From Bifidobacterium bohemicum DSM 22767 (GTDB lineage: Bacteria; Actinomycetota; Actinomycetes; Actinomycetales; Bifidobacteriaceae), in NCBI RefSeq assembly GCF_000741525.1, contig NZ_JGYP01000001.1, forward strand, positions 372,001-436,000: DNA of 64,000 bases, given 5' to 3'. A program made the position numbers and the translations under genes. A model generated the notes under the pieces. The model was given only the letters and a program-made list of their open reading frames with translations. It had not been told where the DNA came from and did not search any database. This document shows positions 47,301-56,041 of the stretch, in pieces (position 1 is the first letter of the stretch; each line of letters opens with the position of its first letter).

Positions 47301-49301
47301 ATGAAAGAGTATATACAGCGATTAGGGCGATCCCTGATGCTTCCCGTGGCGACGCTGCCCGCAGCCGCCCTGTTCATCGGTATCGCAAACTGGATCGACC
47401 CCAAGAACGTGAATATCGTTTCGGCCTTCCTGTTCAAAACCGGCAACACCATCACCGGCAACCTAGGCATTCTATTCGCCATCGGTCTGGCGATCGGAAT
47501 GGCCAAGGACAAGAACGGCGCCTCCGCACTTGCAGGTCTGGTCGGATTCCTGACCGTGACATCCCTGCTCGGTCCGACCAACGCCGGCGCCTTCCTCGGC
47601 TTTGACGGCTCGGCTGCACACCCTGTTCCCCCGGCTTTCAACGCGGTCGACAACAGCAACGTTTTCTTCGGCATTCTGACCGGCCTTATCGCAGCCGCTC
47701 TTTACAACAAATTCCGTGACACCAAGCTCCCCACGGCGTTGGCCTTCTTCAGCGGCCGCCGTCTGGTTCCGATCCTGTCCGTCGCGGCCATGGCGGTGGT
47801 CTCGCTGTTCATGCTGTTCGCATGGCCCTTCGCCTTCAACGCTCTGACCATGTTCGGCAAGGCCATTGTGGGTCTGGGCTGGTTCGGTGCCGGTCTCTAT
47901 GGCTTCTTCAACCGTCTGCTCATCCCCACCGGCCTGCACCATGCTCTGAACAATGTGTTCTGGTTCAATATCGCAGGCATCAACGATATCGGCAACTTCT
48001 GGTCCGGCAAGGGCACCTTCGGCGTCACCGGCATGTACCAGGCCGGCTTCTATCCCGTGCTTATGTTCGGACTGCCCGCCGCCGCCTTCGCCATCTACCG
48101 TTGCGCGAAGCCTGAAAACAAGAAGCAGACCAAGTCCCTGATGATGGCCGCGGCCTTCGCCACCTTCTTCACCGGCGTGAGCGAACCCCTCGAATTCTCC
48201 TTCATGTTCGACGCCTGGCCGCTCTACATCGTTCACGCGGTGCTCATGGGCATCTCCGTGGCCTTCGCCGCCTTCATGCACTGGACCTCGGGCTTCAACT
48301 TTTCCGCTGGTCTGGTCGACTACGTGCTGGCCTTCAGGTCCCCGATGGCGGACAAGCCGTACATGCTGCTCGTACAGGGCGTGGTCATGGCTCTGCTCTA
48401 CTACTTCGTCTTCACCTTCATGATCAAGAAGTTCAACCTCAAGACTCCGGGTCGCGAGGACGTCAGCACGAACGACGACACTGACGCGGTCGCCAAGGCC
48501 AACGGCGTTGACAGGTTCGTCGTCATGGCCGACCGCTTCTTCAAGGCGCTCGGCGGTTCCGACAATCTCAAGGTCGTCGACAACTGCACCACGCGCCTGC
48601 GCCTGACCGTGGCCGACAGCGGCATCATCGACCAGGCCGCCATCAAGGCGGCTGGTGCCGCCGGTGTCAAGATCATCAGCAAAGACAACGTCCAGATCAT
48701 CGTCGGCACCGAGGTTCAGTTCGTGGCCGATGCCCTCGAGGAGTTCCGTTCCCATGCCCGCGAGCCGCTTACCGACGAGGCCTCACGTGCACAGGTCGAA
48801 GCGGACATGGCCGCGGTCCCCGTCGAGTCCGCCTCCGAATCGGTGACGCAGGATATCGTCGCCCCGACCGAAGGAAAGCTCATCCCGATCGAACAGGTCT
48901 CCGACGAGACCTTCGCCGAGAAGATGCTTGGCGACGGCTATGCCGTGCAGCCCACGAACGGTGATGTCCGTGCGCCTCTGGACGGAACCGTCTCCACGGT
49001 CTTCCCGACCAAGCACGCCATCGGCATCATCACCGACTCGGGTCTTGAGGTGCTGCTGCACATGGGCATCGACACCGTTCAGCTCAAAGGCACCCCCTTC
49101 ACCGTCCTCGTCAAGGAGGGCGACGTGTTGACCGCCGGTCAGAAGGTCGCCGAAGCCGATCTGGACGCCATCAAGGCCGCAGGCAAAGGCACCGACATGA
49201 TCGTTGTCTTCACCAACGGCGACAAGGTAGCCTCGCTTAAGGTCAACCCCTCCGGCAACGTCAAAGTCGGCGAGGTCGTTGGATCCGTGACCAGCAAGTA
49301 G
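47301..49301 (+). CDS. ptsG: PTS glucose/N-acetylglucosamine-type EIICBA permease
   Basis: The 666-residue protein carries all membrane-side PTS domains in order C-B-A. EIIC (about 1-385) starts LGRSLMLPVATLPAAALFIG and contains FFTGVSEPLEFSFMFDAWPL, the substrate motif. EIIB has the phosphorylated Cys429 in LKVVDNCTTRLRLTV. EIIA (about 515-666) has VFPTKHAIGIITDSGLEVLL and the active His587 in LLHMGIDTV. It imports and phosphorylates glucose or N-acetylglucosamine; the two cannot be separated by eye. A strong AAGGAGGTG precedes the ATG by about 12 bases, directly after a C6 run. The nearby HPr gene is broken, so HPr and EI must come from elsewhere. Confidence 0.93.
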   Translation: MKEYIQRLGRSLMLPVATLPAAALFIGIANWIDPKNVNIVSAFLFKTGNTITGNLGILFAIGLAIGMAKDKNGASALAGLVGFLTVTSLLGPTNAGAFLGFDGSAAHPVPPAFNAVDNSNVFFGILTGLIAAALYNKFRDTKLPTALAFFSGRRLVPILSVAAMAVVSLFMLFAWPFAFNALTMFGKAIVGLGWFGAGLYGFFNRLLIPTGLHHALNNVFWFNIAGINDIGNFWSGKGTFGVTGMYQAGFYPVLMFGLPAAAFAIYRCAKPENKKQTKSLMMAAAFATFFTGVSEPLEFSFMFDAWPLYIVHAVLMGISVAFAAFMHWTSGFNFSAGLVDYVLAFRSPMADKPYMLLVQGVVMALLYYFVFTFMIKKFNLKTPGREDVSTNDDTDAVAKANGVDRFVVMADRFFKALGGSDNLKVVDNCTTRLRLTVADSGIIDQAAIKAAGAAGVKIISKDNVQIIVGTEVQFVADALEEFRSHAREPLTDEASRAQVEADMAAVPVESASESVTQDIVAPTEGKLIPIEQVSDETFAEKMLGDGYAVQPTNGDVRAPLDGTVSTVFPTKHAIGIITDSGLEVLLHMGIDTVQLKGTPFTVLVKEGDVLTAGQKVAEADLDAIKAAGKGTDMIVVFTNGDKVASLKVNPSGNVKVGEVVGSVTSK

Positions 49302-49309
49302 GCACGGCC

Positions 49310-49373
49310 AAAAGCCGGGTGTGTGGTCCGTCCGTTCATCGGTTTTGAACGATGACCCATACACCCGGCTTTT
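49310..49373 (+). terminator. Terminator of the PTS gene
   Basis: AAAAGCCGGGTGT (49310-49322) pairs perfectly with ACACCCGGCTTTT (49361-49373); the 38-base loop has its own TCATCG/CGATGA stem. It starts 9 bases after the stop and ends in TTTT. Confidence 0.88.
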
Positions 49374-49430
49374 GCGTACCCAGATAAGGTCCATCGTCTC
49401 TACGGCCCTCGTGTCCTACCGGTAGCCCCT

Positions 49431-49486
49431 CGGCGGGCATTGTGGGCACGCACAAATTGAGTTGTGCGTGCCCACAATGCCCGCCG
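49431..49486. terminator. Perfect 25-bp hairpin between convergent ptsG and ileS
   Basis: The arms 49431-49455 and 49462-49486 match over all 25 bases around the loop ATTGAG. It lies 30 bases past the ileS stop on the minus strand and 130 bases past ptsG, so it can act as a terminator for ileS or in both directions. There is no T-run on either side. Confidence 0.8.
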
Positions 49487-49516
49487 GGTCAAACCGATGC
49501 AAGAGCCTGGCGGGAA

Positions 49517-52500
49517 TCAGGCCTTGGCGACCTTCACTGTAAGATCTTTGGCTTCGGCGTCGGAGTTGACATCGATCGACGTGGCCAAGGTCTCATGGGC
49601 GATCAGATCACGGAACCGCTCGACCTTCGGCACGTCGACCGCAGGGACGTTAAGCGTCAGGGCGATACGGTCGGCGATGTCAAGCCCGGCGTCCTTACGC
49701 GTGTCCTGCACGGCACGGATGGCGTCACGGGCATAGCCTTCGGCCTCCAGTGCGTCCGTCATCTCGGTGTCGAGAATCACGAAGCCACCGGAGGGCAATG
49801 CTGCGGAGACCACGCTCGCGCGGCCCTCGTCACCGTCCTTCTCGACCTGGTTGACCAAGGTGTATTCACCCTGTACAAGAGCGACTTCGCCGCTCGGCGT
49901 CGAAACGACGGGAGCCCCGGTCTCCGCATCGACGCGCCAGTCACCGGACTTGGAGGCCTTAATGGCGGACTGCACCTGTTTGCCGAGCCTCGGTCCCGCC
50001 GCACGAGCATTGACCTTAAGGTCATGAATGATCTTCAGACCGTGATTGGATGCGTCTGCGAGCGTGGAGAATTCGACGTTCTTCACATTGAGTTCGGTTT
50101 TGAGGATACCGCTGTACGCCTCGACGCCCTCAGGGTCATCGACCAGCACCGTGAGATTGGCCAACGGCTGACGCACTCGAATCTGCGAGGCCTTGCGCAA
50201 CGACAGGACGCCGGAGACGACCTCGCGCACCTGCTCCATGGCGACGACGAGCGCCGGATCATCGACCAGCACACGCCCCAGTTCGGTGGCCTCGCCCTTG
50301 TCGAGCGCATCCGGCGAAAGCGCATCCGCCCCGGCGCCACACGAGCCTTGGCCGGCCTCGGTGACGAACGGCCACTGCGCCAAATGCACCGACTCCCCCC
50401 CGGTCAGACCACGCCACACGGACTCGGCCTCCATCGGGGCGAGCGGCGCCATGACGCGCATCAGCACCTCGAGCACGGTGTAAAGTGTGTCGAAAGCGCG
50501 CCTATCCTCGTTCCAGAAACGCTCGCGGTTGTTGCGGATGTACCAGTTGGTGAGCATGTCGATGAAGTCCTGCACCTGGGCGCAGGCATCGGAGATGGCG
50601 AAGGTGTCGAGCGCGTGCTCCACCGACTCCACCAGACGGCGCGTGCGAGCCAAGAGATACCGGTCCATGTTCGGCAGGCCGGACACCTCGTCGGGATGCA
50701 ACTGATGGGCATCGTATCCCTTCCCGCCGTTCGCGGCGTTGGCATAGAGCGTGAAGAAGTAATAGGAGCTCCACACCGGCAGCAGCACCTGACGCACCGT
50801 GTCGCGAATGCCGTCGGCGGTGACGATGAGGTTGCCGCCGCGCAGGATCGGCGAGGACATGAGGAACCAGCGCATCGCGTCGGAGCCATAGTCGTTGAAC
50901 ACGCCATTGACGTCCGGGTAATTGCGCAGGTGCTTACTCATCTTCTGGCCGTCGTCGCCAAGCACGATGCCGTGGCAGATGACGTTCTTGAACGCCGGCC
51001 TGTCGAACAGCGCCGTGGCCATCACATGCAGCAAGTAGAACCAGCCGCGGGTCTGGCCGATGTACTCGACCACATAGTCCGCCGGGAAATGCTGCTCGAA
51101 GTACTCCTTGTTCTCGAAGGGATAATGGAACTGGGCGAACGGCATGGAACCGGATTCGAACCAGCAGTCAAGCACATCGGTGATACGGTGCATATGTGAT
51201 CGACCGGTCGGGTCGTCAGGGTTGACCCGTGTGAGGTTGTCGATATAAGGCCGGTGCATGTTGACTTTGCCCTCACCATCGCGCGGATAGTCACCGAAGT
51301 CGGCCTTGAGATCCTCCAGCGAACCATACACGTCCACACGCGGGTACTTCGGATCGTCGGAGACCCACACCGGAATCGGCGAGCCCCAGAAGCGGTTGCG
51401 CGAAATCGACCAGTCACGGGCGTTCTTGAGCCACTTGCCGAACTGGCCGTCCTTGACGTTGTCGGGAATCCAATTGATCAACTGGTTATTGGCCAGCAGA
51501 CGATCCTTGATCTTGGTCACGGAGACGAACCACGAGGAGACCGGCTTGTAGATCAGCAGGGTGCCGCAACGCCAGCAGTGCGGATAGGAGTGAACGTAGC
51601 TCTTCTCCTGGAAAAGCAGGGCGCGACGGTCTTCGGGCACCTGGGCCAAAGGACCGTCACCATTGCGTAGGTTGCGCAAAATGGGAAGGTTCGCGTCGAA
51701 CACGTACATGCCTTCATAATCGGGGCACGCGGAGGTGAAGCTGCATCCCTCGTCGAGCACGTCGACGGAGTTGACCCCGGCGGCGGTGAGCGTGTTCATA
51801 TCGTCTTCACCATATGGAGCCTGATGGACCAGGCCAGTGCCTTCGACGGTGTCGACATAATCCGCGGCCATGATCTGGTACGCGTTGGGCCCGGGCACAT
51901 GACCCTCGGACTCGGCCTGATCACCCGCGAAGTACGGAAAGACCGGCCAGTAGCGGCGGCCGACCAGATCGCTGCCTTTGAGCTCTCGCACCACCTCGTA
52001 GTTCTCGCCGAGTTCCTTGGCGTACGAGCCCACCAGCGGCTTGCCCAGATAGAACTTCTTGCCCGCGAACTTGCCTTCGGTCGGTTTTACCTCAACGTAG
52101 TCGATGTCCTGACCCACCACGATCAGGAAGTTGGTGGGCGTGGTCCACGGGGTTGTCGTCCAGAAGACGGCGTAGGCATCGTCCTCGTCGCGCATCTTGA
52201 CGGCCACGGAGACGGTCGTGTCCTGCCGATCCTGATACACGTCGGCATCCATGCGCAACTCGTGCGCGGAAAGCGGGGTGCGGTCCTTGGGGCAGTACGG
52301 CAGCACGCGGTAGCCCTTGTAGGCCAAGCCCTTGTCGTAGAGGGTCTTGAACGCCCACATCACCGACTCCATGTAGCTGGTGTCGAGCGTCTTGTAGCCA
52401 TGCTCGAAATCGACCCAACGGGCCTGGCGGTGAACGTAGTCCTTCCACTCGTTGGTGTATTTAAGCACGGAGGCGCGGCAGGCGGCGTTGAACTTTTCGA

Positions 52501-52903
52501 TGCCCATCTGCTCGATCTGGTCGACCGACTCGATGCCCAGCTCTTTCTGCGCCTCAAGTTCGGCGGGCAGGCCGTGGGTGTCCCAGCCGAAGACGCGATT
52601 GACCCTGCGGCCCTTCATGGTCTGATAGCGAGGAATGACATCCTTGGCGTAACCGGTCAAAAGGTGGCCGTAGTGCGGCAGGCCGTTGGCGAACGGCGGC
52701 CCGTCGAAGAAGACGAACTCATTGTCGCTGTGGTCCCCCGACGGGTTGCGATCGATGGACTTTTCGAAGGTGTCGTCCTTGTCCCAGTAATCCAGTACCG
52801 CTTCCTCCATCTTCGGGAAGCTCGGATTCGGTGCGACGCTCGAACCGACCGCGCCTACCGCGGCCTTGGGATAAACATGATTGGCATTGGTGGTTTCGTT
52901 CAC
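49517..52903 (-). CDS. ileS: Isoleucyl-tRNA synthetase, long (IleS2-like) form
   Basis: About 1128 residues, class I synthetase. The HIGH motif is GLPHYGHLLTGYAKDVIPRY near residue 75 and KMSKS is DDGQKMSKHLRNYPDV near residue 650. WDTHGLPAELEAQKELGI and the editing domain YWPVFPYFAGDQ, GLVHQAPYGEDD follow. The length and C-terminal part fit the eukaryote-like type, which in bifidobacteria is linked to natural mupirocin resistance; the link is family knowledge, not read here. The GTG at 52903 has GAGGAG upstream; the frame upstream of it is T-box leader. A T-box precedes the gene and a 25-bp hairpin follows it. Confidence 0.97.
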   Translation of the reverse strand: MNETTNANHVYPKAAVGAVGSSVAPNPSFPKMEEAVLDYWDKDDTFEKSIDRNPSGDHSDNEFVFFDGPPFANGLPHYGHLLTGYAKDVIPRYQTMKGRRVNRVFGWDTHGLPAELEAQKELGIESVDQIEQMGIEKFNAACRASVLKYTNEWKDYVHRQARWVDFEHGYKTLDTSYMESVMWAFKTLYDKGLAYKGYRVLPYCPKDRTPLSAHELRMDADVYQDRQDTTVSVAVKMRDEDDAYAVFWTTTPWTTPTNFLIVVGQDIDYVEVKPTEGKFAGKKFYLGKPLVGSYAKELGENYEVVRELKGSDLVGRRYWPVFPYFAGDQAESEGHVPGPNAYQIMAADYVDTVEGTGLVHQAPYGEDDMNTLTAAGVNSVDVLDEGCSFTSACPDYEGMYVFDANLPILRNLRNGDGPLAQVPEDRRALLFQEKSYVHSYPHCWRCGTLLIYKPVSSWFVSVTKIKDRLLANNQLINWIPDNVKDGQFGKWLKNARDWSISRNRFWGSPIPVWVSDDPKYPRVDVYGSLEDLKADFGDYPRDGEGKVNMHRPYIDNLTRVNPDDPTGRSHMHRITDVLDCWFESGSMPFAQFHYPFENKEYFEQHFPADYVVEYIGQTRGWFYLLHVMATALFDRPAFKNVICHGIVLGDDGQKMSKHLRNYPDVNGVFNDYGSDAMRWFLMSSPILRGGNLIVTADGIRDTVRQVLLPVWSSYYFFTLYANAANGGKGYDAHQLHPDEVSGLPNMDRYLLARTRRLVESVEHALDTFAISDACAQVQDFIDMLTNWYIRNNRERFWNEDRRAFDTLYTVLEVLMRVMAPLAPMEAESVWRGLTGGESVHLAQWPFVTEAGQGSCGAGADALSPDALDKGEATELGRVLVDDPALVVAMEQVREVVSGVLSLRKASQIRVRQPLANLTVLVDDPEGVEAYSGILKTELNVKNVEFSTLADASNHGLKIIHDLKVNARAAGPRLGKQVQSAIKASKSGDWRVDAETGAPVVSTPSGEVALVQGEYTLVNQVEKDGDEGRASVVSAALPSGGFVILDTEMTDALEAEGYARDAIRAVQDTRKDAGLDIADRIALTLNVPAVDVPKVERFRDLIAHETLATSIDVNSDAEAKDLTVKVAKA

Positions 52904-52910
52904 CGCTACT

Positions 52911-53165
52911 CTCCTCGCTCGCAGGTTCATATCAACTACCTGCGAGGACGATGGATGCCATGCGACGTACTGCTTCCGTCCGCACACCACCACCGCGGTA
53001 CCACCCCGCTTGCCGCGTCAACGCACCTCGGCGCAGCCACTTGAAGTCGAGCTGTCTCGGGCTCTCCCGTCGGTTCTAATAAGTCACGAAACAAGCCACG
53101 CCCGCAACCGTTCTTCCGAAAGCTCCCCGCCGATAACGGATCAGCGCTTGTACTGATAGATGCTA
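52911..53165 (-). ncRNA. T-box riboswitch of ileS, probably acting on translation
   Basis: The minus strand carries GGTGGTACCGCGG (53005-52993), the T-box proper, whose TGGT would pair with the tRNA-Ile 3' end. Further upstream CGCTGATCC contains ATC (53141-53139), a possible isoleucine specifier in a short stem. Just before the start, CTCGCAGGT/ACCTGCGAG (52946-52938, 52926-52918) form a perfect 9-bp hairpin, and TCCTCG upstream can also pair with the ribosome binding site CGAGGA. There is no U-run terminator. This fits the actinobacterial ileS T-boxes that expose the ribosome binding site when uncharged tRNA binds. Confidence 0.85.
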
Positions 53166-53364
53166 GCACACCAGTCGGATAGCGGCCACGAACCGTTTCA
53201 CGCTTTGGAATCCATGGCTGCAGCCGTTCGCTATGAACGGACAGGCATACGCGCGTAGACACCCACACTGTGACCCAGAATCTTTCGGAAAACGCATCGA
53301 TCCAAGGCGGACACGGACAATGAATCGTCTGACGACGATAACCGCAGCCTCCCCAATCCACCTC

Positions 53365-53484
53365 ACTTCGTGCCTCTAGCCGGTCATAAATGCCTCTAAC
53401 CGCTCACTCCTGCCCTTTACCGTTAATTATTTGTCGACAAAATATACGTTTGGAGGCACTATTGACCGGTTAGAGGCACGAAGT
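53365..53484. repeat. Symmetric four-copy motif array around an AT-rich core
   Basis: The motif (G)TGCCTCTAACCG occurs four times: plus strand at 53370-53382 and 53390-53402, minus strand at 53479-53467 and 53459-53447. On each side the spacing is exactly 20 bp. The outer 22 bases (53365-53386 and 53463-53484) form an inverted repeat with one mismatch. The 44-bp core is AT-rich and holds the palindrome TTTGTCGACAAA (53430-53441). No gene lies in 53166-53580. It resembles a cooperative operator or a protein-assembly site; identity unknown. Confidence 0.85.
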
Positions 53485-53580
53485 TGGGGAAACCACACGA
53501 TCATTGGGTGACACAGGAGGGCGAATGGATCTTTTGCCCGTTCGCATCAAGTCCTAAGCGAAAAGAAAAACGGGACATCC

Positions 53581-55741
53581 TCATCGCAGGGCGTGTCGCC
53601 GACGGCAAGCGCCAACTACGAGCGCAACTACGCCGGTAAAGAGGGCAGGAAGCAGGATGCGATGCCGCCATTCCTTTGGAGCCTCACCGCCTGTCATGGG
53701 CAACGAGGCGACCACGGGCATGGTGGTATCGAACTTCACTGTGGACGAGACGTTGGGCTCTCCGCTGCCCATCGACGTCGGTTCTTCGGCGGCCGGGGCG
53801 TCCTTTGCCTGCATCTGCGAGTCACCTTTAAGCAGTACTCCATCAGGTATCGGCAACGTGAACGTGCCATCGTTGGAACCTGAGGCCGGACAGGTTGCGC
53901 CGACGATGTTGCCGGTGCCGGAATTTCAGGTCGGCGTTGTGGAAACAGGCGACGAACCGGTCGGCCAGGTCACGGTCACCGAAAACCTGGTTTCCTCGAC
54001 ACGATTGGGCTGCTTGGACGTATCGCCGGAACTGAAGACGGCAGCAGAGACCGTACGGGTCCGCTTGTTGAAGGTCGCTCCTTCAATTGACGGAGCGACC
54101 AGATCAGTCCGTCTGCCCGCCGAGAACGCGTAATCCGAATTGCCGGCCAAGGTCGTCATCAGCCGCGCGCGGAACACATATGGCATGCCCTGACCGACAT
54201 CGTCGGCATCGGACAACGCGGATATCGGAAACATGGCCGACCAGTTACAGGCGGTCGAAGAGCATGAGGTCGTATCCAACGTTACGTCATTAGCCGCGGC
54301 GGGCGTGCCGTCGCTTGGATTCGTCGAGTCAGGGGTGCCCTTGGGCATCAGCGCGACTTCGATCTTGTCGCCGGATTGCACCGCCCGGATACCGCCACCT
54401 TGCGGAACCGTACCGGAAACCTTCAACTTATCAATTTCTCCGCCGTTCATCCACGGGAATACCAAATCATTGGAGACGATGGGCGACGGAACCCATAGCG
54501 CATATAGCGTCACATCGTCGGTTGGCGTGTACGAGCTGCCCAACGCGTAATCAGGAGAAGTTACGTTGGCTTTACTGCTCCACCCAGCCAAGCGATAGCC
54601 GGAACGAGTGAAACCGGAACCAGAAGCCAAGGTGACACCCGGATGGTCGGGCCATCCGCCTCTCATATCAGCCGTCGACCCTGTTCCTCCATTGGCGTTG
54701 AATGAGACAGTATACGGACGGCCATGCCAAGCCATTTTTGAAGGTGATGGAATGCCGCCATCAAAGGGCTCTCCAGTCCACATACCATCATCCCTGTACC
54801 AGTGCATGCCAGGCCACGCACTGGTAACATCATCGCGAAAGGATGCCGCTGGCAAAGTCTGATTGGCACCGATGCGGATGAAACGGATGCCCGGAGAATC
54901 AGAAAACATCGCATCCTTGGTACGGATTCGAGAAAAATCCCACTTCGACATATCCCTCGAAGATAGAGACCCCAAGTATTCGAACATGTACCGCAGATTT
55001 TGTGCATTCGATTGGCCAGACTGACCCAAATCCCATTTATCCAGACCTGTAATTGAAGTAAGTAGATGATTATCGGCAAACATGCTCTCAAAATCGGACA
55101 CCCGTGAAATGTCGAGCTTGCCTAAATCGGCGGACCGCAGATTCGAGGCGAACCGGTTACCGGTGTCCAAATCATATCCCTCAAATAAGCGGTTCGCCAA
55201 TATCGCAGATACATGTCCGGAAACGACTATCCGAGTTATCGTCCGATTACCATACCAAACGATGCTTCTTTGCGTACCATAGTCCGGTATTGTGCCACTT
55301 TCCGACTCAAGAACGCAATCGTCGCCATCGTCGCTAAGATGAATATTGTGAAGTAACGTTCCACCCGTGCCGGACCATGGCGTATGAGCGGGAACCGTAC
55401 CGCATGTAACGCCTTGCGGCGAAACCACCGTTTTTGTTTGTGGCGAATTAGTTTGAGAACCTACCTGCGCCGAATTGCCCGAGGCCGGGAATCAAGCCGT
55501 TTAGCCCCCCCCCCGATTGAATTTCTATCAGTCGAAGACGCAGGACCAGAATCAGACAGAGCGGAGGCAGTGGATTCGGAGGTTAAAGAAGACTGTGCAA
55601 AGGTCGAGGAATCCCCCCCCCGGATGCAGATTGTGAAACGTGGGGGGGGGCACTGGAACGTTCAGCCGCAAACGCCGGCTGGGTAGTCATCGCGAACAAG
55701 ACCGCCGCTACGGCAACCGGCCATCGCCTTTCGAGCTGCAC
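53581..55741 (-). pseudogene. BspA-like LPxTG cell-surface protein, broken in several places
   Basis: Pieces in order on the minus strand: a signal peptide from GTG 55741 (RRWPVAVAAVLFAMTTQPAF), an S/T-rich linker, and a DUF285/BspA leucine-rich region (LANRLFEGYDLDTGN, ITGLDKWDLGQSG, MSKWDFSRI). An InlB/Flg_new repeat follows (VSFNANGGTGSTADMRGGW, YALW), then a beta-rich region, and an LPMTGG sortase anchor with hydrophobic tail and RRRHALR. The longest open part is 53926-55428. Lesions: a G9 tract at 55621-55613 (minus strand) where ten G would keep frame; one base missing near 55487; and an in-frame TGA at 53928-53926 about 115 codons before the end. A strong GGAGGG fits ATG 55754, in another frame. 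Confidence 0.8.
55505..55650. repeat. Three G/C homopolymer tracts in the surface-protein 5' region
   Basis: Plus-strand C10 at 55505-55514, C9 at 55613-55621 and G9 at 55642-55650 lie within 146 bases, between the signal peptide and the first domain. Tracts of this size slip easily in replication and can switch frames. Confidence 0.85.
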
Positions 55742-55754
55742 CGTGTATGCCCAT

Positions 55755-56041
55755 CCGAAACCCTCCTATACACCGCTCAAACACCAACACATCCGACACA
55801 ACCGATGACGTCGTCAGCGACCGCCAAGCAATTACGTATCGCACACCTAAGTCAAATATAGACTGTCTCGGCCACAAATCAGACGCCTGACGCCATCAAC
55901 CCGACCTCGCCGCCCGACATACCTAAGCCCCCCCCCACGATAACAAATCATCACTGGTGGTTGTCGCTCCATCACGTCATTGGTAGCGTCTAACACAGGC
56001 CACCGGGTGTGGAAATTCGCGCTATACGGCGAACCGACATC
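55755..56041. other. Spacer between surface-protein gene and recQ, with a C9 tract
   Basis: No recognisable gene. Nine C at 55928-55936. The start signal of the surface gene, AGGAGGG, is at its left end. Confidence 0.6.

Noticed and set aside
47472-48755. 427-residue open frame opposite ptsG
   Set aside because: Composition rich in H, G, E, V and R is the shadow of a GC-rich gene; no domain, and ptsG is certain.
50395-50401. C7 tract in ileS as a phase-variable site
   Set aside because: It is short, within an intact essential gene and in frame.
49442-51199. 585-residue open frame opposite ileS, and 406-residue frame at 51824-53044
   Set aside because: Both are antisense to a certain ileS gene and have no family motif.
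53421-53450. dif/XerCD recombination site
   Set aside because: The AT-rich core with TTTGTCGACAAA does not match the 28-bp dif layout of actinobacteria as I know it.
53365-53484. CRISPR array or small transposon (MITE)
   Set aside because: Only four copies, inverted in pairs, with no spacers of constant length; no target-site duplication was seen at the ends and no cas or transposase gene is near.
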